64,000 nucleotides of DNA from Bacteroidota bacterium (GCA_022562895.1 JADFOK010000001.1:1-64000); one strand, 5' to 3'. Shown: positions 45,531 to 56,623, counted from the first letter of the stretch. Program-made: numbers and translations. The notes: a model not told the origin generated them from the letters alone.

Positions 45531-45845
45531 CTATATTACTTGATTCGATTTTTTTGTAAATCGTACTTTTTTACCATCTTCTATTTTATATCCTACACGT
45601 GTTGCATCCCCAGTTTTTGGATCGATAAGTGATAGGTTTGAAATATGTATAGGAGCTTCCTTTTTTACAATGCCTCCCTGAGGATTATTAGTGCTGGGTT
45701 TCTCATGTTTAGAAACCATATTTACCCCTTCTACTATTGCTTTGTTTTTTTCAAGAATCACACGCATTACTTTACCTTCAGATCCTTTATGGTCTCCGGT
45801 AGTAACAACTACTGTATCTCCTGATTTTATTTTGAGCTTTACCAT
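45531..45845 (-). CDS. rplX: 50S ribosomal protein L24
   Basis: L24 of 104 residues, an early assembly initiator. The KOW motif is at the N-terminus ([20 protein letters not shown]), followed by [20 protein letters not shown] and [20 protein letters not shown]. It follows rplN after 13 bases. Confidence 0.98.
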   Translation of the reverse strand: MVKLKIKSGDTVVVTTGDHKGSEGKVMRVILEKNKAIVEGVNMVSKHEKPSTNNPQGGIVKKEAPIHISNLSLIDPKTGDATRVGYKIEDGKKVRFTKKSNQVI

Positions 45846-45858
45846 CTTAATTTTCGTC

Positions 45859-46227
45859 TTAAAGCACCTCAGGTGCCAATGATACTATTTTCATAAATTG
45901 TTTATCTCGAAGCTCTCTAGCAACAGGTCCAAACACACGAGTACCAATCATTTCACCTTGTGGATCTAAAAGCACACAGGCGTTATCATCAAAACGTATG
46001 TAAGATCCATCAGGTCTTCTAACTTCTTTAACAGTACGGACTATTACTGCTGTAGCAACAGATCCCTTTTTTATAGTTCCATTTGGTGTAGCTTCTTTTA
46101 CAGTAACTATAATTTTATCACCAATAGATGCATATCTTCTTTTGGTTCCTCCTAACACTCTTATAGTAAGAACTTCTTTTGCTCCAGTATTATCTGCTAC
46201 TTTTAGTCTTGACTCTTGTTGTATCAT
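45859..46227 (-). CDS. rplN: 50S ribosomal protein L14
   Basis: L14 of 122 residues, at the subunit interface. It begins [20 protein letters not shown] and ends [18 protein letters not shown], both diagnostic. Two bases separate it from the rpsQ stop. Confidence 0.98.
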   Translation of the reverse strand: MIQQESRLKVADNTGAKEVLTIRVLGGTKRRYASIGDKIIVTVKEATPNGTIKKGSVATAVIVRTVKEVRRPDGSYIRFDDNACVLLDPQGEMIGTRVFGPVARELRDKQFMKIVSLAPEVL

Positions 46228-46229
46228 AA

Positions 46230-46487
46230 TTATTTAGCTCTATCAATTATTTCTACCAATCTCCAACATTTCGTTTTGCTTAAGGGGCGCGTTTCCATAA
46301 TCCTTACTTTATCACCTTCGTTGCATTCATTTGATTCATCATGTGCAACATATTTTTTTGTTTTCAACACGAATTTTCCATACACAGGGTGTTTTACTTT
46401 TTTTACTTCAGCAACTACAATAGATTTATCCATTTTGTTACTGGTAACAACACCGATTCGTTCTTTTCTTAAATTTCTTTTTTCCAT
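46230..46487 (-). CDS. rpsQ: 30S ribosomal protein S17
   Basis: S17 of 85 residues, an OB-fold primary binder of 16S rRNA. Diagnostic parts are [40 protein letters not shown] and [20 protein letters not shown]. It follows rpmC by 16 bases. Confidence 0.98.
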   Translation of the reverse strand: MEKRNLRKERIGVVTSNKMDKSIVVAEVKKVKHPVYGKFVLKTKKYVAHDESNECNEGDKVRIMETRPLSKTKCWRLVEIIDRAK

Positions 46488-46503
46488 CTTTCAGCTTCGT
46501 ACA

Positions 46504-46695
46504 TTATTGTACCTCTCTTTTAGTTAGTTCTGTCGCAATTCTTGCAATAGCTTTTCTTTGCATTCTTAATTGAATTGGATTTTCCAACGGTGTAATTGTG
46601 TGAGCCATTTTTAGGTCTGAGAATGCTTTCTTCAATTCAGCAATTCTTTCCTGTAACTCCTCTGTTGGTGATTCTTTTATTTCAGTTTGTTTCAT
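46504..46695 (-). CDS. rpmC: 50S ribosomal protein L29
   Basis: L29 of 63 residues, a two-helix protein near the peptide exit tunnel. The sequence IKESPTEELQERIAELKKAF and PIQLRMQRKAIARIATELTK is typical. It sits between rplP and rpsQ. Confidence 0.96.
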   Translation of the reverse strand: MKQTEIKESPTEELQERIAELKKAFSDLKMAHTITPLENPIQLRMQRKAIARIATELTKREVQ

Positions 46696-46713
46696 ATTGA
46701 CAAATTCAAAATA

Positions 46714-47133
46714 TTAAGCTTGATAAGTTCTTAAGACTATAAACTTCGTTTTAACAGGTAGCTTTTGAGCTGCTAAACGTAAGGCTTCTTTAGCGGTTTC
46801 AATAGTAACTCCAGACACTTCAAACAACACTCTTCCTGGTCTTACAACTGCTGCCCAATATTCTACAGCGCCTTTACCTTTACCCATACGTACTTCAAGA
46901 GGCTTTTTAGTGATGGGTTTATCTGGAAAAATCATTATCCAGATAGATCCTTCTCTTTTCATATAACGAGTAGCTGCAATACGTGCTGCTTCTATTTGAC
47001 GCGATGTCAAGAATTTTGAATCTAAAGACTTTATTCCAAAAGTTCCGTAAACAAGTTGGTTTCCACGTCCGGCATTACCTTTCATGCGCCCTTTTTGTTG
47101 TTTACGATATTTTGATCTTTTTGGTTGTAACAT
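46714..47133 (-). CDS. rplP: 50S ribosomal protein L16
   Basis: L16 of 139 residues, near the A-site tRNA elbow. It begins [20 protein letters not shown] and includes [40 protein letters not shown] and [14 protein letters not shown]. The gap to rpsC is 18 bases. Confidence 0.98.
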   Translation of the reverse strand: MLQPKRSKYRKQQKGRMKGNAGRGNQLVYGTFGIKSLDSKFLTSRQIEAARIAATRYMKREGSIWIMIFPDKPITKKPLEVRMGKGKGAVEYWAAVVRPGRVLFEVSGVTIETAKEALRLAAQKLPVKTKFIVLRTYQA

Positions 47134-47151
47134 TTTTAACTGATTAAAAAT

Positions 47152-47865
47152 TTACTTTCTACGACGTGATCTGTTTCCACCTCTTCTATTACCTTTTCCA
47201 CCCTTTTTAGATAAACCTATAAGAGGAGAAAGTTCTCTTTTTCCATATACTTCGCCTTTCATAATCCATACTTTTACACCCAATCTACCGTAAGTAGTGT
47301 GTGCTTCTACTAAAGCATAGTCAATGTCGGCCCTAAATGTTGATAAAGGAATTCGCCCATCTTTATAAGATTCTGAACGAGCCATTTCAGCACCGTTTAA
47401 TCGACCTGATATTTGTATTTTAATACCTTCTGCATTCATACGCATTGCAGCAGTAATTGCCATTTTAATAGCACGACGATATGAAATTCTATTTTCAATT
47501 TGTCTTGCTATGCTAGCTCCTACAAGGTGCGCATCCATCTCTGGTCTCTTAATCTCATGGATATTAATTTGTACATCTTTACCAGTAATTTTCTTAAGTT
47601 CTTCTTTTAGCTTGTCTACCTCCTGACCGCCTTTACCAATAATGATACCGGGTCGAGCTGTGGTGATAGTAACGGTTACAAGCCTTAGGGTGCGCTCAAT
47701 AATAACCCTAGACACACTAGCTTTATTCAAACGAGCATGAACATATTTTCTAATCTTGTCGTCTTCGGCAAGCTTATCACCATAATCGTTGCCTCCGTAC
47801 CAGTTAGATTCCCATCCTCTAATGATACCAAGGCGATTTCCGATTGGATTTGTTTTCTGTCCCAT
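47152..47865 (-). CDS. rpsC: 30S ribosomal protein S3
   Basis: S3 of 237 residues, at the mRNA entry channel. It begins [20 protein letters not shown]. The KH domain has [20 protein letters not shown] near residue 67, and the C-terminal domain has [21 protein letters not shown] basic tail of Gly, Arg and Asn ([16 protein letters not shown]) closes the protein, as in Bacteroidota relatives. Confidence 0.98.
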   Translation of the reverse strand: MGQKTNPIGNRLGIIRGWESNWYGGNDYGDKLAEDDKIRKYVHARLNKASVSRVIIERTLRLVTVTITTARPGIIIGKGGQEVDKLKEELKKITGKDVQINIHEIKRPEMDAHLVGASIARQIENRISYRRAIKMAITAAMRMNAEGIKIQISGRLNGAEMARSESYKDGRIPLSTFRADIDYALVEAHTTYGRLGVKVWIMKGEVYGKRELSPLIGLSKKGGKGNRRGGNRSRRRK

Positions 47866-47868
47866 TTA

Positions 47869-48279
47869 TTAATTGCTTTGTGTGTTATCGTTAACTCCAA
47901 GCACAAGTGTTACGTGATTGGAACGTTTTCTAATTCTGTGTGCTCGTCCTTGTGGTGCAGGTCTAAGTCTTTTTAACATACTTCCACTGTCCACCCGAAT
48001 TTCTTTTATAAAAAGATCTGCATCTTCTATAGAGGCATCTTCATTTTTTGCTTGCCAGTTTGCAATAGCAGACAATAATAATGTCTCTAAACGACGCGAA
48101 GCTTCTTTTGGAACGAACTTTAAAATATTAAGCGCATTGTCAATTTTTTCTCCTCTAATTAGATCAGCAACTAAACGCATCTTTCTTGGTGTCGTTGGAC
48201 AATTATTCAATTTAGCAAAATACATTGTCTTCTTTGCTTCCTTAATTAGTATTGCCCTCTCTCTTTTACGAACTCCCAT
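47869..48279 (-). CDS. rplV: 50S ribosomal protein L22
   Basis: L22 of 136 residues, lining the exit tunnel. The N-terminus [20 protein letters not shown] is the extended Bacteroidota form. The conserved part is [20 protein letters not shown] and [20 protein letters not shown]. Three bases from both neighbours. Confidence 0.97.
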   Translation of the reverse strand: MGVRKRERAILIKEAKKTMYFAKLNNCPTTPRKMRLVADLIRGEKIDNALNILKFVPKEASRRLETLLLSAIANWQAKNEDASIEDADLFIKEIRVDSGSMLKRLRPAPQGRAHRIRKRSNHVTLVLGVNDNTQSN

Positions 48280-48282
48280 AGC

Positions 48283-48564
48283 TTATAATTTTTTTCCTTT
48301 GTTCTTAGCTCCTGAATGACCACGGAATGATCTTGTAGGTGAAAATTCTCCTAATTTATGTCCTACCATATTTTCAGTAACATAGACTGGTACAAATTGA
48401 CGCCCGTTATGTACTGCAATGGTTTGTCCAACAAAATCTGGAGTAATCATAGAAGCTCGTGACCAAGTTTTAATCACAGTCTTTTTATTAGACTCTATAT
48501 TCTGTTGTACTTTTTTATCTAATTTAAAATGAACGTAAGGTCCTTTTTTTAATGATCTTGCCAT
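48283..48564 (-). CDS. rpsS: 30S ribosomal protein S19
   Basis: S19 of 93 residues in the head of the small subunit. It begins [20 protein letters not shown] and has the signature [20 protein letters not shown] followed by [14 protein letters not shown]. It follows rplB after six bases. Confidence 0.98.
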   Translation of the reverse strand: MARSLKKGPYVHFKLDKKVQQNIESNKKTVIKTWSRASMITPDFVGQTIAVHNGRQFVPVYVTENMVGHKLGEFSPTRSFRGHSGAKNKGKKL

Positions 48565-48570
48565 AATTTC

Positions 48571-49395
48571 TTATTTCTTTCTACGTTCTATAATATATTT
48601 ATTACTCGCTTTTGTTTTAGAACGGGTTCTATATCCTTTTGCAGGAATACCCTTTCTAGAACGTGGGTGACCACCAGAAGATTTACCTTCACCACCACCC
48701 ATTGGATGATCTACTGGGTTCATTGCAACCGGTCTTGTACGTGGCCTTCTACCTAACCATCTTGATCTACCCGCCTTACCGGAAACTAACAATTGGTGGT
48801 CACTGTTTGAAACAGCACCAATAGTTGCAAAACAAGTAGTTAAAATTAAACGGGTTTCACCAGAGGGTAATTTAATTGTAGCGTACTTACCATCTCTTGC
48901 CATAAGTTGTGCAAATGCACCTGCACTTCGTGCCATAACAGCACCTTGACCAGGATGTAATTCAATACAAGAAATGATGGTCCCGAGAGGAATATTTGCT
49001 AAAGGCATTGCGTTGCCAATTTCGGGTGCGACTTTCTCGCCAGAGACTATATTTTGTCCTACCTGAAGTCCACTTTGTGCTATCACATATCGCTTTTCAC
49101 CATCTTGATAATTTAGTAATGCAATAAATGATGTACGGTTTGGATCATATTCTATAGTTGCAACAGTAGCAGGAATTCCTGTTTTGTCACGTTTAAAATC
49201 GATAATTCGATATCTTCTTTTATGACCACCACCAATATAACGCATGGTCATTTTTCCTTGACTGTTTCTACCCCCAGTTCTTTTTTTCGGAGTTAATAAA
49301 CTTTTCTCCGGCTTATCAGTTGTTATGGCGTCAAATCCATTTACAACTCTAAATCGCTGTCCTGGGGTGATAGGTTTTAATTTTCTTACTGACAT
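48571..49395 (-). CDS. rplB: 50S ribosomal protein L2
   Basis: L2 of 274 residues, needed for subunit association and close to the peptidyl transferase centre. The key signature [20 protein letters not shown] with its conserved His is near residue 225. [20 protein letters not shown] is near 41. It lies between rplW and rpsS as expected. Confidence 0.98.
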   Translation of the reverse strand: MSVRKLKPITPGQRFRVVNGFDAITTDKPEKSLLTPKKRTGGRNSQGKMTMRYIGGGHKRRYRIIDFKRDKTGIPATVATIEYDPNRTSFIALLNYQDGEKRYVIAQSGLQVGQNIVSGEKVAPEIGNAMPLANIPLGTIISCIELHPGQGAVMARSAGAFAQLMARDGKYATIKLPSGETRLILTTCFATIGAVSNSDHQLLVSGKAGRSRWLGRRPRTRPVAMNPVDHPMGGGEGKSSGGHPRSRKGIPAKGYRTRSKTKASNKYIIERRKK

Positions 49396-49422
49396 TTTTG
49401 TCTAATTATATCTAAGTATTTC

Positions 49423-49713
49423 TTAGATGTTATCGTAAAAATCTATTGTATCACCTTCCGCCAATTGTACTATTGCTTTTTTATAAGCATTAGTTTTACC
49501 AGTTTGGACCCCCGTTTTTGTACTACGGGTTTTCCTATTTGGGCGGACATTTATAGTACGAACTTTAGAAACAGAAACATCATAAGCAGTTTCCACTGCT
49601 TTTTTGATTTCGATCTTATTTGCCTTAGAATTCACTACGAAACCATATCGATTAAAATCCTCAACATCGGCTGTAGCTTTTTCTGTAATAATAGGTTTAA
49701 TTAAGATAATCAT
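49423..49713 (-). CDS. rplW: 50S ribosomal protein L23
   Basis: L23 of 96 residues, at the tunnel exit, where trigger factor and SRP dock. It begins MIILIKPIITEKATADVEDF, with YGFVVNSKANKIEIKKAVET and NVRPNRKTRSTKTGVQTGKT. It follows rplD by five bases. Confidence 0.97.
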   Translation of the reverse strand: MIILIKPIITEKATADVEDFNRYGFVVNSKANKIEIKKAVETAYDVSVSKVRTINVRPNRKTRSTKTGVQTGKTNAYKKAIVQLAEGDTIDFYDNI

Positions 49714-49718
49714 CGTTT

Positions 49719-50348
49719 CTATTTACTTAAGTTTGATTCAATTCCTTCTAATGAACCTTCAAACAGCACTAAACTGTTTGCATTCATAATTTTGTAAGTA
49801 CTTAATTCTGAATTAGTTATGACTTCAGTTCTTTTCAAATTACGAGAGGACAAATATAGATTATTATTTGACTCTCCCAACACAAATAAAGATTTTTTAG
49901 TATCCAGTCCTAAAGACTTTAAAACCGATGTAAATTCTTGCGTTTTTGGCTCATCAAAACTTAAATCTTCAACCACAATAATTGCTTTTTCATTTGCTTT
50001 GATACTCAAAGCAGAACGACGAGCTAAACGCTTAAGGTTTTTGTTAAGTTTGAAAGAATAACTTCTTGGTCGGGGTCCAAAAATTCTACCACCACCTTTA
50101 AAAATACCAGACTTGATACTTCCTGCTCGAGCTGTACCAGTACCTTTCTGTTTTTTTATCTTTCTGGTACTTCCTACAATTTCAGCGCGTTCTTTTGCTT
50201 TATGTGTACCCTGTCTTTGGTTTGCAAGGTATTGTTTAACATCAAGATATACAGCATGATTGTTAGGCTCTATTCCAAACACTTCTTTAGAAAGGTCTAC
50301 CTTTCTACCCGTGTCTTTTCCGTTTTTGTCTAATACTGCTATCTTCAT
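49719..50348 (-). CDS. rplD: 50S ribosomal protein L4
   Basis: L4 of 209 residues. The tunnel-lining loop with GSTRKIKKQKGTGTARAGSI and GGRIFGPRPRSYSFKLNKNL is diagnostic. L4 represses the S10 operon in gamma-proteobacteria, and a hairpin array lies upstream of rplC here. Its ATG overlaps the rplC stop by one base (TAATG). Confidence 0.97.
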   Translation of the reverse strand: MKIAVLDKNGKDTGRKVDLSKEVFGIEPNNHAVYLDVKQYLANQRQGTHKAKERAEIVGSTRKIKKQKGTGTARAGSIKSGIFKGGGRIFGPRPRSYSFKLNKNLKRLARRSALSIKANEKAIIVVEDLSFDEPKTQEFTSVLKSLGLDTKKSLFVLGESNNNLYLSSRNLKRTEVITNSELSTYKIMNANSLVLFEGSLEGIESNLSK

Positions 50349-50959
50349 TATTTCTGAATTGTTAAATAAGTGTTTTTATGACCGGGAACACATCCTTTAA
50401 CTACTAGTAAGTTCTTTTCGGGAACTACTTTTAATACTCTAAGGTTTTGTACTTTTACTTTTTCATTTCCCATTTGTCCTGCCATTCGCATTCCTTTAAA
50501 TACTCTTGCAGGATACGATGCTGCACCAATAGATCCAGGAGCTCTTAAACGGTTGTGTTGCCCATGAGTAGCTTGACCCACACCTGCAAAACCGTGACGT
50601 TTTACAACTCCTTGAAATCCTTTTCCTTTAGAAGTTCCTGAAACATCCACGAACTCACCTTCAACAAAATGCTCTACTGTAATAGTATCGCCCAATTTAT
50701 ACTCCTCTTCGAATCCTTGGAATTCAACGACTTTACGTTTTGAAACGGTTCCTGCTTTTTTAGCATGACCAGAGGCAGCTTTATTAGCAGTCTTTTTGTC
50801 ATAGAAACCAAGTTGGAGAGCTTCGTACCCGTCAACCTCTTCGGTTCTGACTTGGGTAACAACACAGGGACCTACTTCGATAACTGTACAGGGAATATTC
50901 TTTCCGTTCTTGTCAAAGATGCTGGTCATTCCTATTTTTTTTCCAATTAACCCAGACAT
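50348..50959 (-). CDS. rplC: 50S ribosomal protein L3
   Basis: L3 of 203 residues. It begins [20 protein letters not shown]. The central extension reaching the peptidyl transferase centre reads [20 protein letters not shown] followed by [17 protein letters not shown], with the conserved Gln. A non-coding gap of 220 bases with four hairpins separates it from rpsJ. Confidence 0.97.
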   Translation of the reverse strand: MSGLIGKKIGMTSIFDKNGKNIPCTVIEVGPCVVTQVRTEEVDGYEALQLGFYDKKTANKAASGHAKKAGTVSKRKVVEFQGFEEEYKLGDTITVEHFVEGEFVDVSGTSKGKGFQGVVKRHGFAGVGQATHGQHNRLRAPGSIGAASYPARVFKGMRMAGQMGNEKVKVQNLRVLKVVPEKNLLVVKGCVPGHKNTYLTIQK

Positions 50960-51179
50960 AATTATTAATTATTGATTATTAGTATTATTATTATTTCTGA
51001 AAAAACTTTTCAGTCTTCCTCACCTTAGGCGGAAATAAATCAGGGTCAAAACAAATTCAACCCTGAATATTATTTTGTTCCCGTTTTTCCTTCGCTATCA
51101 GCTCCGGACATGTTCTTTGAAACTTTCGTTTCAATTTAGATTCCGAATTTAATTCGGAATTAATTCACTAAATATTAGA
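50960..51179 (-). promoter_or_regulatory. Hairpin array between rpsJ and rplC
   Basis: Four separate hairpins occur in 220 bases. Read on the minus strand from the rpsJ side they are: 51160-51140 (ATTCCGAAT with ATTCGGAAT); 51134-51117 (TTGAAAC, loop GAAA, GTTTCAA); 51066-51040 (TCAGGGT with ACCCTGA, 13-base loop); and 51013-50997 (CTGAAAA with TTTTCAG). The last 45 bases before rplC are an AT-only run. No open frame of note is present. Position and structure suggest a leader or attenuator controlling rplC and the genes behind it. Confidence 0.5.
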
Positions 51180-51485
51180 TCACACCTTAATCTCTACTTC
51201 AACACCGCTTGGCAATTCAAGCTTCATTAAAGCATCGATTGTTTTAGAAGAAGAACTATAGATGTCCAAAAGTCTTTTGTAAGAACATAGTTGAAACTGC
51301 TCTCTACTCTTCTTATTTACATGGGGTGAACGCAATACAGTAAATATTTTTTTGTGAGTTGGTAATGGGATTGGGCCCGTAACTACTGCACCTGTACTTT
51401 TAACGGTCTTAACGATTTTTTCAGCAGATTTATCCACTAAGTTGTGATCGTAAGATTTTAGCTTTATTCTAATTTTTTGACTCAT
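51180..51485 (-). CDS. rpsJ: 30S ribosomal protein S10
   Basis: S10 of 101 residues, also a transcription antitermination factor with NusB. It begins [20 protein letters not shown] and contains [20 protein letters not shown] and [20 protein letters not shown]. It follows fusA by ten bases, which is the Bacteroidota order without tuf in between. Confidence 0.98.
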   Translation of the reverse strand: MSQKIRIKLKSYDHNLVDKSAEKIVKTVKSTGAVVTGPIPLPTHKKIFTVLRSPHVNKKSREQFQLCSYKRLLDIYSSSSKTIDALMKLELPSGVEVEIKV

Positions 51486-51495
51486 TGCTGAAATA

Positions 51496-53628
51496 TTAAA
51501 CGTTAACGGTTCCTCTTACTGCTGCAATTACCTCTTCAGAAATATTTGAAGGTGTTTTTGCATAATGTGAAAATTCCATAGTAGATGTTGCTCTTCCGGA
51601 AGACAACGTTCTTAATGTGGTAACATAACCAAACATTTCAGAAAGTGGTACTTCTGCTTTTATAACTTTAGATCCCGAACGATCGCCCATATCATTTACA
51701 TGGCCACGACGACGGTTAAGGTCTCCTACAATATCTCCCATGTTTTCTTCAGGAGTTAGAACTTCTAATTTCATTATTGGTTCTAGGATTACAGCACCTG
51801 CTACTTTTGATGCGGTTTTAAATCCTAGTTTCGCTGCTATCTCAAAAGATAATTGATCTGAATCCACATCGTGGTATGATCCATCTGTAAGAGTTATTTT
51901 CATACTGTCTACCTCGAAACCGGCTAGAGGGCCATTTTTCATAGCCTGTTTAAATCCTTTTTCTACAGAGGGTATAAATTCCTTAGGTATATTACCTCCT
52001 TTAATTTTATTTATAAATTCAAGACCGGGTTTATCCTTTTCTGCAGGTTCAAGAGTAAATACAATATCTGCATATTTACCACGACCTCCAGATTGTTTTT
52101 TATAAACCTCTCTATGTTCTGTGGTTTTAGTAACAGCTTCTTTGTATTCTACTTGAGGTTTTCCCTGGCTTACCTCAACTTTAAATTCTCGTCTTAAACG
52201 ATCTACTATAATATCCAGGTGAAGTTCCCCCATCCCAGAAATAATAGTTTGACCAGAAGCTTCATCTGTACGTACTTGAAAAGTAGGATCTTCTTCAGCT
52301 AATTTTGCCAAAGCTATTCCTAATTTATCAACATCGGCCTTAGTTTTAGGCTCCACAGCGATACCAATTACCGGGTCTGGAAAGTCCATACTCTCTAAAA
52401 CAATTGGGTGTTTTATATCGGTAAGGGTGTCGCCGGTTTTAATATCCTTAAAACCAACTGCTGCTCCAATATCTCCAGCCTCAATAAAATCTACGGGATT
52501 CTGCTTGTTTGCATGCATTTGGTAAATACGGGAGATTCTTTCTTTTTTTCCTGAACGATTATTTAACACGTATGAACCCGCTTCTAAACGTCCTGAGTAA
52601 GCACGGAAAAAAGCTAATCGCCCTACAAAAGGGTCTGTAGTAATTTTAAATGCAAGAGCAGAAAATGGTTCGTTAACATCAGGCTTGCGTGAAATTTCTT
52701 CACCAGTATCTGGATCCTTACCCAAAATCGCTACTTTATCTATTGGAGATGGTAAGTATCTACATACCGTATCTAATAAAAATTGAACTCCTTTATTTTT
52801 AAATGCAGAACCACAAATCATAGGTATGATAGACATATCCATAACTCCAGCTCTAAGTGCAGCATGAATTTCATCTTCAGTTATAGAATCTTCATCTTCT
52901 AAATATTTTTCAAGAAGAAGTTCATCATATCCTGCAACTTCTTCAATAAGTAATGCTCTATATTTAGATGTTTCTTCTTTTAATTCTTCTGGAATATCTA
53001 TAATATCGAATGTTGCTCCCATATTTTCCTCATGCCAAATAATAGCACGATTTTTTATCAGGTCTATTATTCCTTTAAAATCTGCTTCATCACCAATTGG
53101 CAAAACGATTGGTACAGCATTTGAACCTAACATTTCTTTTACTTGTCTGCATACCATCATAAAATCAGAGCCTTGACGATCCATTTTGTTGACAAAACCT
53201 ATACGGGGTACTTTATAATTATCGGCAAGTTTCCAGTTAGTTTCAGATTGGGGTTCCACACCATCAACTGCGCTAAATAAAAAAACTAAACCATCAAGTA
53301 CACGTAATGAACGGCTTACTTCCACAGTAAAGTCAACGTGACCGGGAGTATCTATAATATTAAAATGGTATTTTTTAGTATCTTCAGTTGAGTTGCCCTT
53401 TTCCATGGGAAAATTCCAGGTACAGGTAGTAGCTGCTGAAGTAATTGTAATCCCTCTTTCCTGCTCTTGTTCCATCCAGTCCATGGTTGCGGCACCATCA
53501 TGTACTTCTCCAATTTTATGACTCACCCCTGTATAATAAAGAATACGCTCCGTAGTGGTAGTTTTGCCAGCATCAATATGGGCAGCAATGCCTATATTTC
53601 TTGTATATTTTAAATCCCTTTGAGCCAT
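51496..53628 (-). CDS. fusA: Elongation factor G
   Basis: EF-G, 710 residues, drives translocation of tRNA and mRNA with GTP. G1 is [20 protein letters not shown] near residue 15. The switch II is [20 protein letters not shown] and G4 is [13 protein letters not shown]. Domain II has the [17 protein letters not shown] segment, and domain IV holds [15 protein letters not shown]. The C-terminal domain V contains [20 protein letters not shown]. It sits between rpsG and rpsJ with gaps of 3 and 10 bases. Confidence 0.98.
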   Translation of the reverse strand: MAQRDLKYTRNIGIAAHIDAGKTTTTERILYYTGVSHKIGEVHDGAATMDWMEQEQERGITITSAATTCTWNFPMEKGNSTEDTKKYHFNIIDTPGHVDFTVEVSRSLRVLDGLVFLFSAVDGVEPQSETNWKLADNYKVPRIGFVNKMDRQGSDFMMVCRQVKEMLGSNAVPIVLPIGDEADFKGIIDLIKNRAIIWHEENMGATFDIIDIPEELKEETSKYRALLIEEVAGYDELLLEKYLEDEDSITEDEIHAALRAGVMDMSIIPMICGSAFKNKGVQFLLDTVCRYLPSPIDKVAILGKDPDTGEEISRKPDVNEPFSALAFKITTDPFVGRLAFFRAYSGRLEAGSYVLNNRSGKKERISRIYQMHANKQNPVDFIEAGDIGAAVGFKDIKTGDTLTDIKHPIVLESMDFPDPVIGIAVEPKTKADVDKLGIALAKLAEEDPTFQVRTDEASGQTIISGMGELHLDIIVDRLRREFKVEVSQGKPQVEYKEAVTKTTEHREVYKKQSGGRGKYADIVFTLEPAEKDKPGLEFINKIKGGNIPKEFIPSVEKGFKQAMKNGPLAGFEVDSMKITLTDGSYHDVDSDQLSFEIAAKLGFKTASKVAGAVILEPIMKLEVLTPEENMGDIVGDLNRRRGHVNDMGDRSGSKVIKAEVPLSEMFGYVTTLRTLSSGRATSTMEFSHYAKTPSNISEEVIAAVRGTVNV

Positions 53629-53631
53629 TTC

Positions 53632-54108
53632 TTAGAATCTGAAGTGTGAAAATGCTTTATTGGCTTCGGCCATTTTGTGTGTATCAACACGTCTTTTAAC
53701 AGCTGCACCTTCTTCTTTTGAAGCAGCAAGAATCTCTGCAGCAAGTTTTTGTGCCATTGACTTTTCATTTCTCTTTCTTGCAAAAAGTATTAACCATTTC
53801 ATTGCAATTGAAATTTTTCTGTCTGGGCGTATTTGCCTTGGAATTTGAAATGTTGCTCCACCTACTCTACGGCTACGAACCTCTACGTGAGGCATTACAT
53901 TTGAAAGTGCATCTTTCCATATCTCTAATGCTTTTTTCTCTTCATCTTGTTTTTTCTCTTCTACGATATCAATAGCATCATAAAAAACTTTGAATGCCAC
54001 TGACTTTTTTCCAGCCCACATTAAGTTATTAACGAAACGAGTTACTAATTGATCTTCAAATTTTGGATCTGGTAAAAGTGGTCTTTTTTTGGCCTGTCTT
54101 TTTCTCAT
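53632..54108 (-). CDS. rpsG: 30S ribosomal protein S7
   Basis: S7 of 158 residues, which organises the 3' major domain of 16S rRNA. It begins [20 protein letters not shown] and includes [40 protein letters not shown] and the end [14 protein letters not shown]. It follows rpsL by 24 bases. Confidence 0.98.
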   Translation of the reverse strand: MRKRQAKKRPLLPDPKFEDQLVTRFVNNLMWAGKKSVAFKVFYDAIDIVEEKKQDEEKKALEIWKDALSNVMPHVEVRSRRVGGATFQIPRQIRPDRKISIAMKWLILFARKRNEKSMAQKLAAEILAASKEEGAAVKRRVDTHKMAEANKAFSHFRF

Positions 54109-54132
54109 GTCTTCTTATTAAAAGTTTTAAAT

Positions 54133-54507
54133 TTACTTTTTCGGGCGTTTTGTACCGTATTTAGATCTACGTTGCGTTCTGCCTTCTACACCTGCTGTGT
54201 CTAAAGCTCCACGAACAATGTGATATCTAACTCCTGGTAAATCTTTAACCCTTCCACCTCTAACCAATACTATCGAGTGCTCTTGTAAATTGTGTCCTTC
54301 ACCCGGGATGTATGCATTTACCTCTTTACCGTTCGTCAACCTAACCCGAGCAACTTTACGCATTGCAGAGTTTGGTTTCTTAGGTGTTGTAGTATATACA
54401 CGTGTGCACACCCCTCTTCGCTGAGGACAGGATTCCAAGGCAACCGATTTACTCTTCTTGGTTATTTTGGTTCTTCCTTTTCGTACTAATTGTGATATTG
54501 TTGGCAT
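54133..54507 (-). CDS. rpsL: 30S ribosomal protein S12
   Basis: S12 of 124 residues, at the decoding centre. It starts [20 protein letters not shown]. The decoding loops keep lysine at the sites where streptomycin resistance changes occur: [20 protein letters not shown] and [20 protein letters not shown]. It is the first gene of the long ribosomal cluster, behind a consensus promoter. Confidence 0.98.
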   Translation of the reverse strand: MPTISQLVRKGRTKITKKSKSVALESCPQRRGVCTRVYTTTPKKPNSAMRKVARVRLTNGKEVNAYIPGEGHNLQEHSIVLVRGGRVKDLPGVRYHIVRGALDTAGVEGRTQRRSKYGTKRPKK

Positions 54508-54549
54508 ATAAACTTTTTATATAATAAAAAACCCCTTTTTAAAGGCTTG

Positions 54550-54580
54550 CAAAGGTATAAATAATATTAAATAATTCCAA
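54550..54580 (-). promoter_or_regulatory. Promoter of the ribosomal protein cluster (TTG-N20-TACCTTTG)
   Basis: On the minus strand TTG at 54580-54578 is followed after 20 bases by TACCTTTG at 54557-54550. This is a full Bacteroidota promoter 43 bases before the rpsL ATG. The early leader would read CCTTTAAAAAGGGGTTTTTT, a small hairpin with a T run that could act as an early attenuator. Confidence 0.82.
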
Positions 54581-54678
54581 CCATAACAAATTAATTTTGA
54601 CTACTGATTTATTTAATTGAATTCTATATATGAAAAATCCAGTTGGAGCGTTAGTTTTACAGCCACAAACACAAGTTT

Positions 54679-56376
54679 TTGAAACACTTTTTTTACATTT
54701 TTTTATACCTTAATATATATATAGGGTTTTTCTGTAATATGGAAGCACAGAATTTACACCTTTCTATAGAGGCAGAGAAACCAATTTCAGATGGGTTATT
54801 AGATTCATTAAATACCCAATTTGGTTTTAAAGATTATCTTTCACTAAAACGAGAGGTTGATACATTTCATTTTAAGCTGGAAAAAATAGGATATATTGAA
54901 AATGAATTGCAGTCACTTCAGAAAAAAAATGACAGTAGTTATGTAGCTATTTTCTTCTTCGGAAAGAAATACAATTCAATTAAAGTATTTTATTCAAAAA
55001 AAGATTTCGACAAAAAAGAACTTCTTCAAATTACTTCAGAAATAACAGATGATTATTTTATCCTCCACTTTGAAGAAATCGAATCCTCACTTCAAAAACT
55101 AAATACTTTAAAAACAGATAAAGGAAATGTTTTTGCGAAATTGAGATTAGAAAAAATAAAAAAAGAAAACAATACTTCCCTAAGTGCTCATCTTATCTTG
55201 GAGGGCGGACCAAAAAGAACCATAGATGCTATTGTAATAAAAGGGTATGAAAAATTTCCAAAGTCATTTTTAAAATATTATGCCGGAATTAAAACAGGGA
55301 TAATCTTTAATCAAAAAAAAATAGTAACTAAAAGTGAATTGCTAAATACGCTGGGGTTTGTTAGCAATATTAAACCTCCTGAAGCTTTATTCAAAAGAGA
55401 TTCTACTACCGTCTATTTTTATCTTAAAAAACAAAACAACAATCTATTTGATGGTATCTTGGGTTTTGCCACAGATGAAGAAACCCAAAAACTTAAATTT
55501 AATGGATATTTAAACCTAGAACTTAATAACAATTTAAATTTTGGGGAGCAGTTTATCCTCAATTATAAAGCAGACGGTAACGATCAACAAAACTTTAGAG
55601 TTAAAGCAAACCTTCCTTTTCTTTTTAGAACTCCATTTGGACTAGGGCTAGAACTCAAAATATTTAAAAGAGATAGCACATTTGTCACTACCGAACAACA
55701 GGTACGTATTACTTATCAAATAAATACATCATCAAATAGTTATATTGGGTATAAAAGTTACGACTCCAGCAATCTACAAGATGAAATTTTTGCGGGAACA
55801 CCCATTGAAGATTTTAACTCCAAATTCCTCACCCTTGGAATTTCATATTCAAAAAAACAAAACAATACACTTTTTCCAATAAAAAGTCAAATAGCATTAG
55901 ATTCTGAAATTGGTACCAGAGAGTTAAAAAACTCTAGGGAATCACAATTTCGTGTTTCTTCTATCTTCAGCTATATTTTCAATCTTAATTTTAAAAATTC
56001 AATTTATCTACAAAGTACTTCAAGTGTTTTATCAAGTGACACCTATTTAACAAATGAACTTTTTAGATTTGGCGGAATCAATAGTATTCGTGGATTTAAT
56101 GAAAACAGTATTGATGCTTCACTTTATACAGTATTAAATACAGAATATAGGTATCAATTTAATGAAGGAATGTATTTACATAGTATAATAGATTTTGCCT
56201 ATTTTGAAAATCAACCCTTATTACTAAAACAAAAGCTTTACAGTTTTGGCATTGGTATGGGGTTAAAAACAAAAGCCGGGATCTTTAAATTTAATATTGC
56301 TAATGGCAATTCCGATGACCAAGATTTCAGTTTTTCAAATACAAAGATTCATTTGAGTCTATCTTCCAGATTCTAA
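54679..56376 (+). CDS. Omp85-family outer-membrane protein (BamA/TamA-like)
   Basis: The protein has 565 residues and starts at TTG 54679, which gives a signal peptide (MKHFFYIFLYLNIYIGFFCN, cut near MEAQ). The N-terminal half has POTRA-like periplasmic segments, one ending with the strand pattern GGPKRTIDAIVIKGYEKFPK. The C-terminal half is a beta barrel with the family's loop motif as INSIRGFNENS near residue 475 and a terminal Phe (LSLSSRF). Such proteins insert or export outer-membrane components, or act with a partner substrate. It is shorter than BamA (about 800 residues), so it is not the essential BamA. It stands alone, divergent from the ribosomal cluster. Its partner is unknown. Confidence 0.8.
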   Translation: MKHFFYIFLYLNIYIGFFCNMEAQNLHLSIEAEKPISDGLLDSLNTQFGFKDYLSLKREVDTFHFKLEKIGYIENELQSLQKKNDSSYVAIFFFGKKYNSIKVFYSKKDFDKKELLQITSEITDDYFILHFEEIESSLQKLNTLKTDKGNVFAKLRLEKIKKENNTSLSAHLILEGGPKRTIDAIVIKGYEKFPKSFLKYYAGIKTGIIFNQKKIVTKSELLNTLGFVSNIKPPEALFKRDSTTVYFYLKKQNNNLFDGILGFATDEETQKLKFNGYLNLELNNNLNFGEQFILNYKADGNDQQNFRVKANLPFLFRTPFGLGLELKIFKRDSTFVTTEQQVRITYQINTSSNSYIGYKSYDSSNLQDEIFAGTPIEDFNSKFLTLGISYSKKQNNTLFPIKSQIALDSEIGTRELKNSRESQFRVSSIFSYIFNLNFKNSIYLQSTSSVLSSDTYLTNELFRFGGINSIRGFNENSIDASLYTVLNTEYRYQFNEGMYLHSIIDFAYFENQPLLLKQKLYSFGIGMGLKTKAGIFKFNIANGNSDDQDFSFSNTKIHLSLSSRF

Positions 56377-56592
56377 ATTAAAATAGTAAAGCCCGATAAT
56401 ATAATACCCCCATCATTTTAACCTTTAAGAAGAAATATTTGTGATATTAACATTTTATTATCAACTTTGAAAACACCCAAAATATTCACAAATAATAGAC
56501 CTGTACAAGCCAGAAGTTTTAAAATCTATCAGGCCATATGAAATAAAGGTTTAGCTTAAAGTTAAAAAAAACTAAAATTTAAGTTTAAAAAG

Positions 56593-56623
56593 TTGTGTAT
56601 TTAACTTTTTATTGTGATTTTTG
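56593..56623 (+). promoter_or_regulatory. Near-consensus promoter for the SusC-SusD operon
   Basis: TTG at 56593-56595 is followed after 20 bases by GATTTTTG at 56616-56623, one base off TAnnTTTG. The predicted transcript start is about 20 bases before the SusC ATG at 56652. The rest of the 275-base gap from the Omp85 gene holds no structure I can name. Confidence 0.45.
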
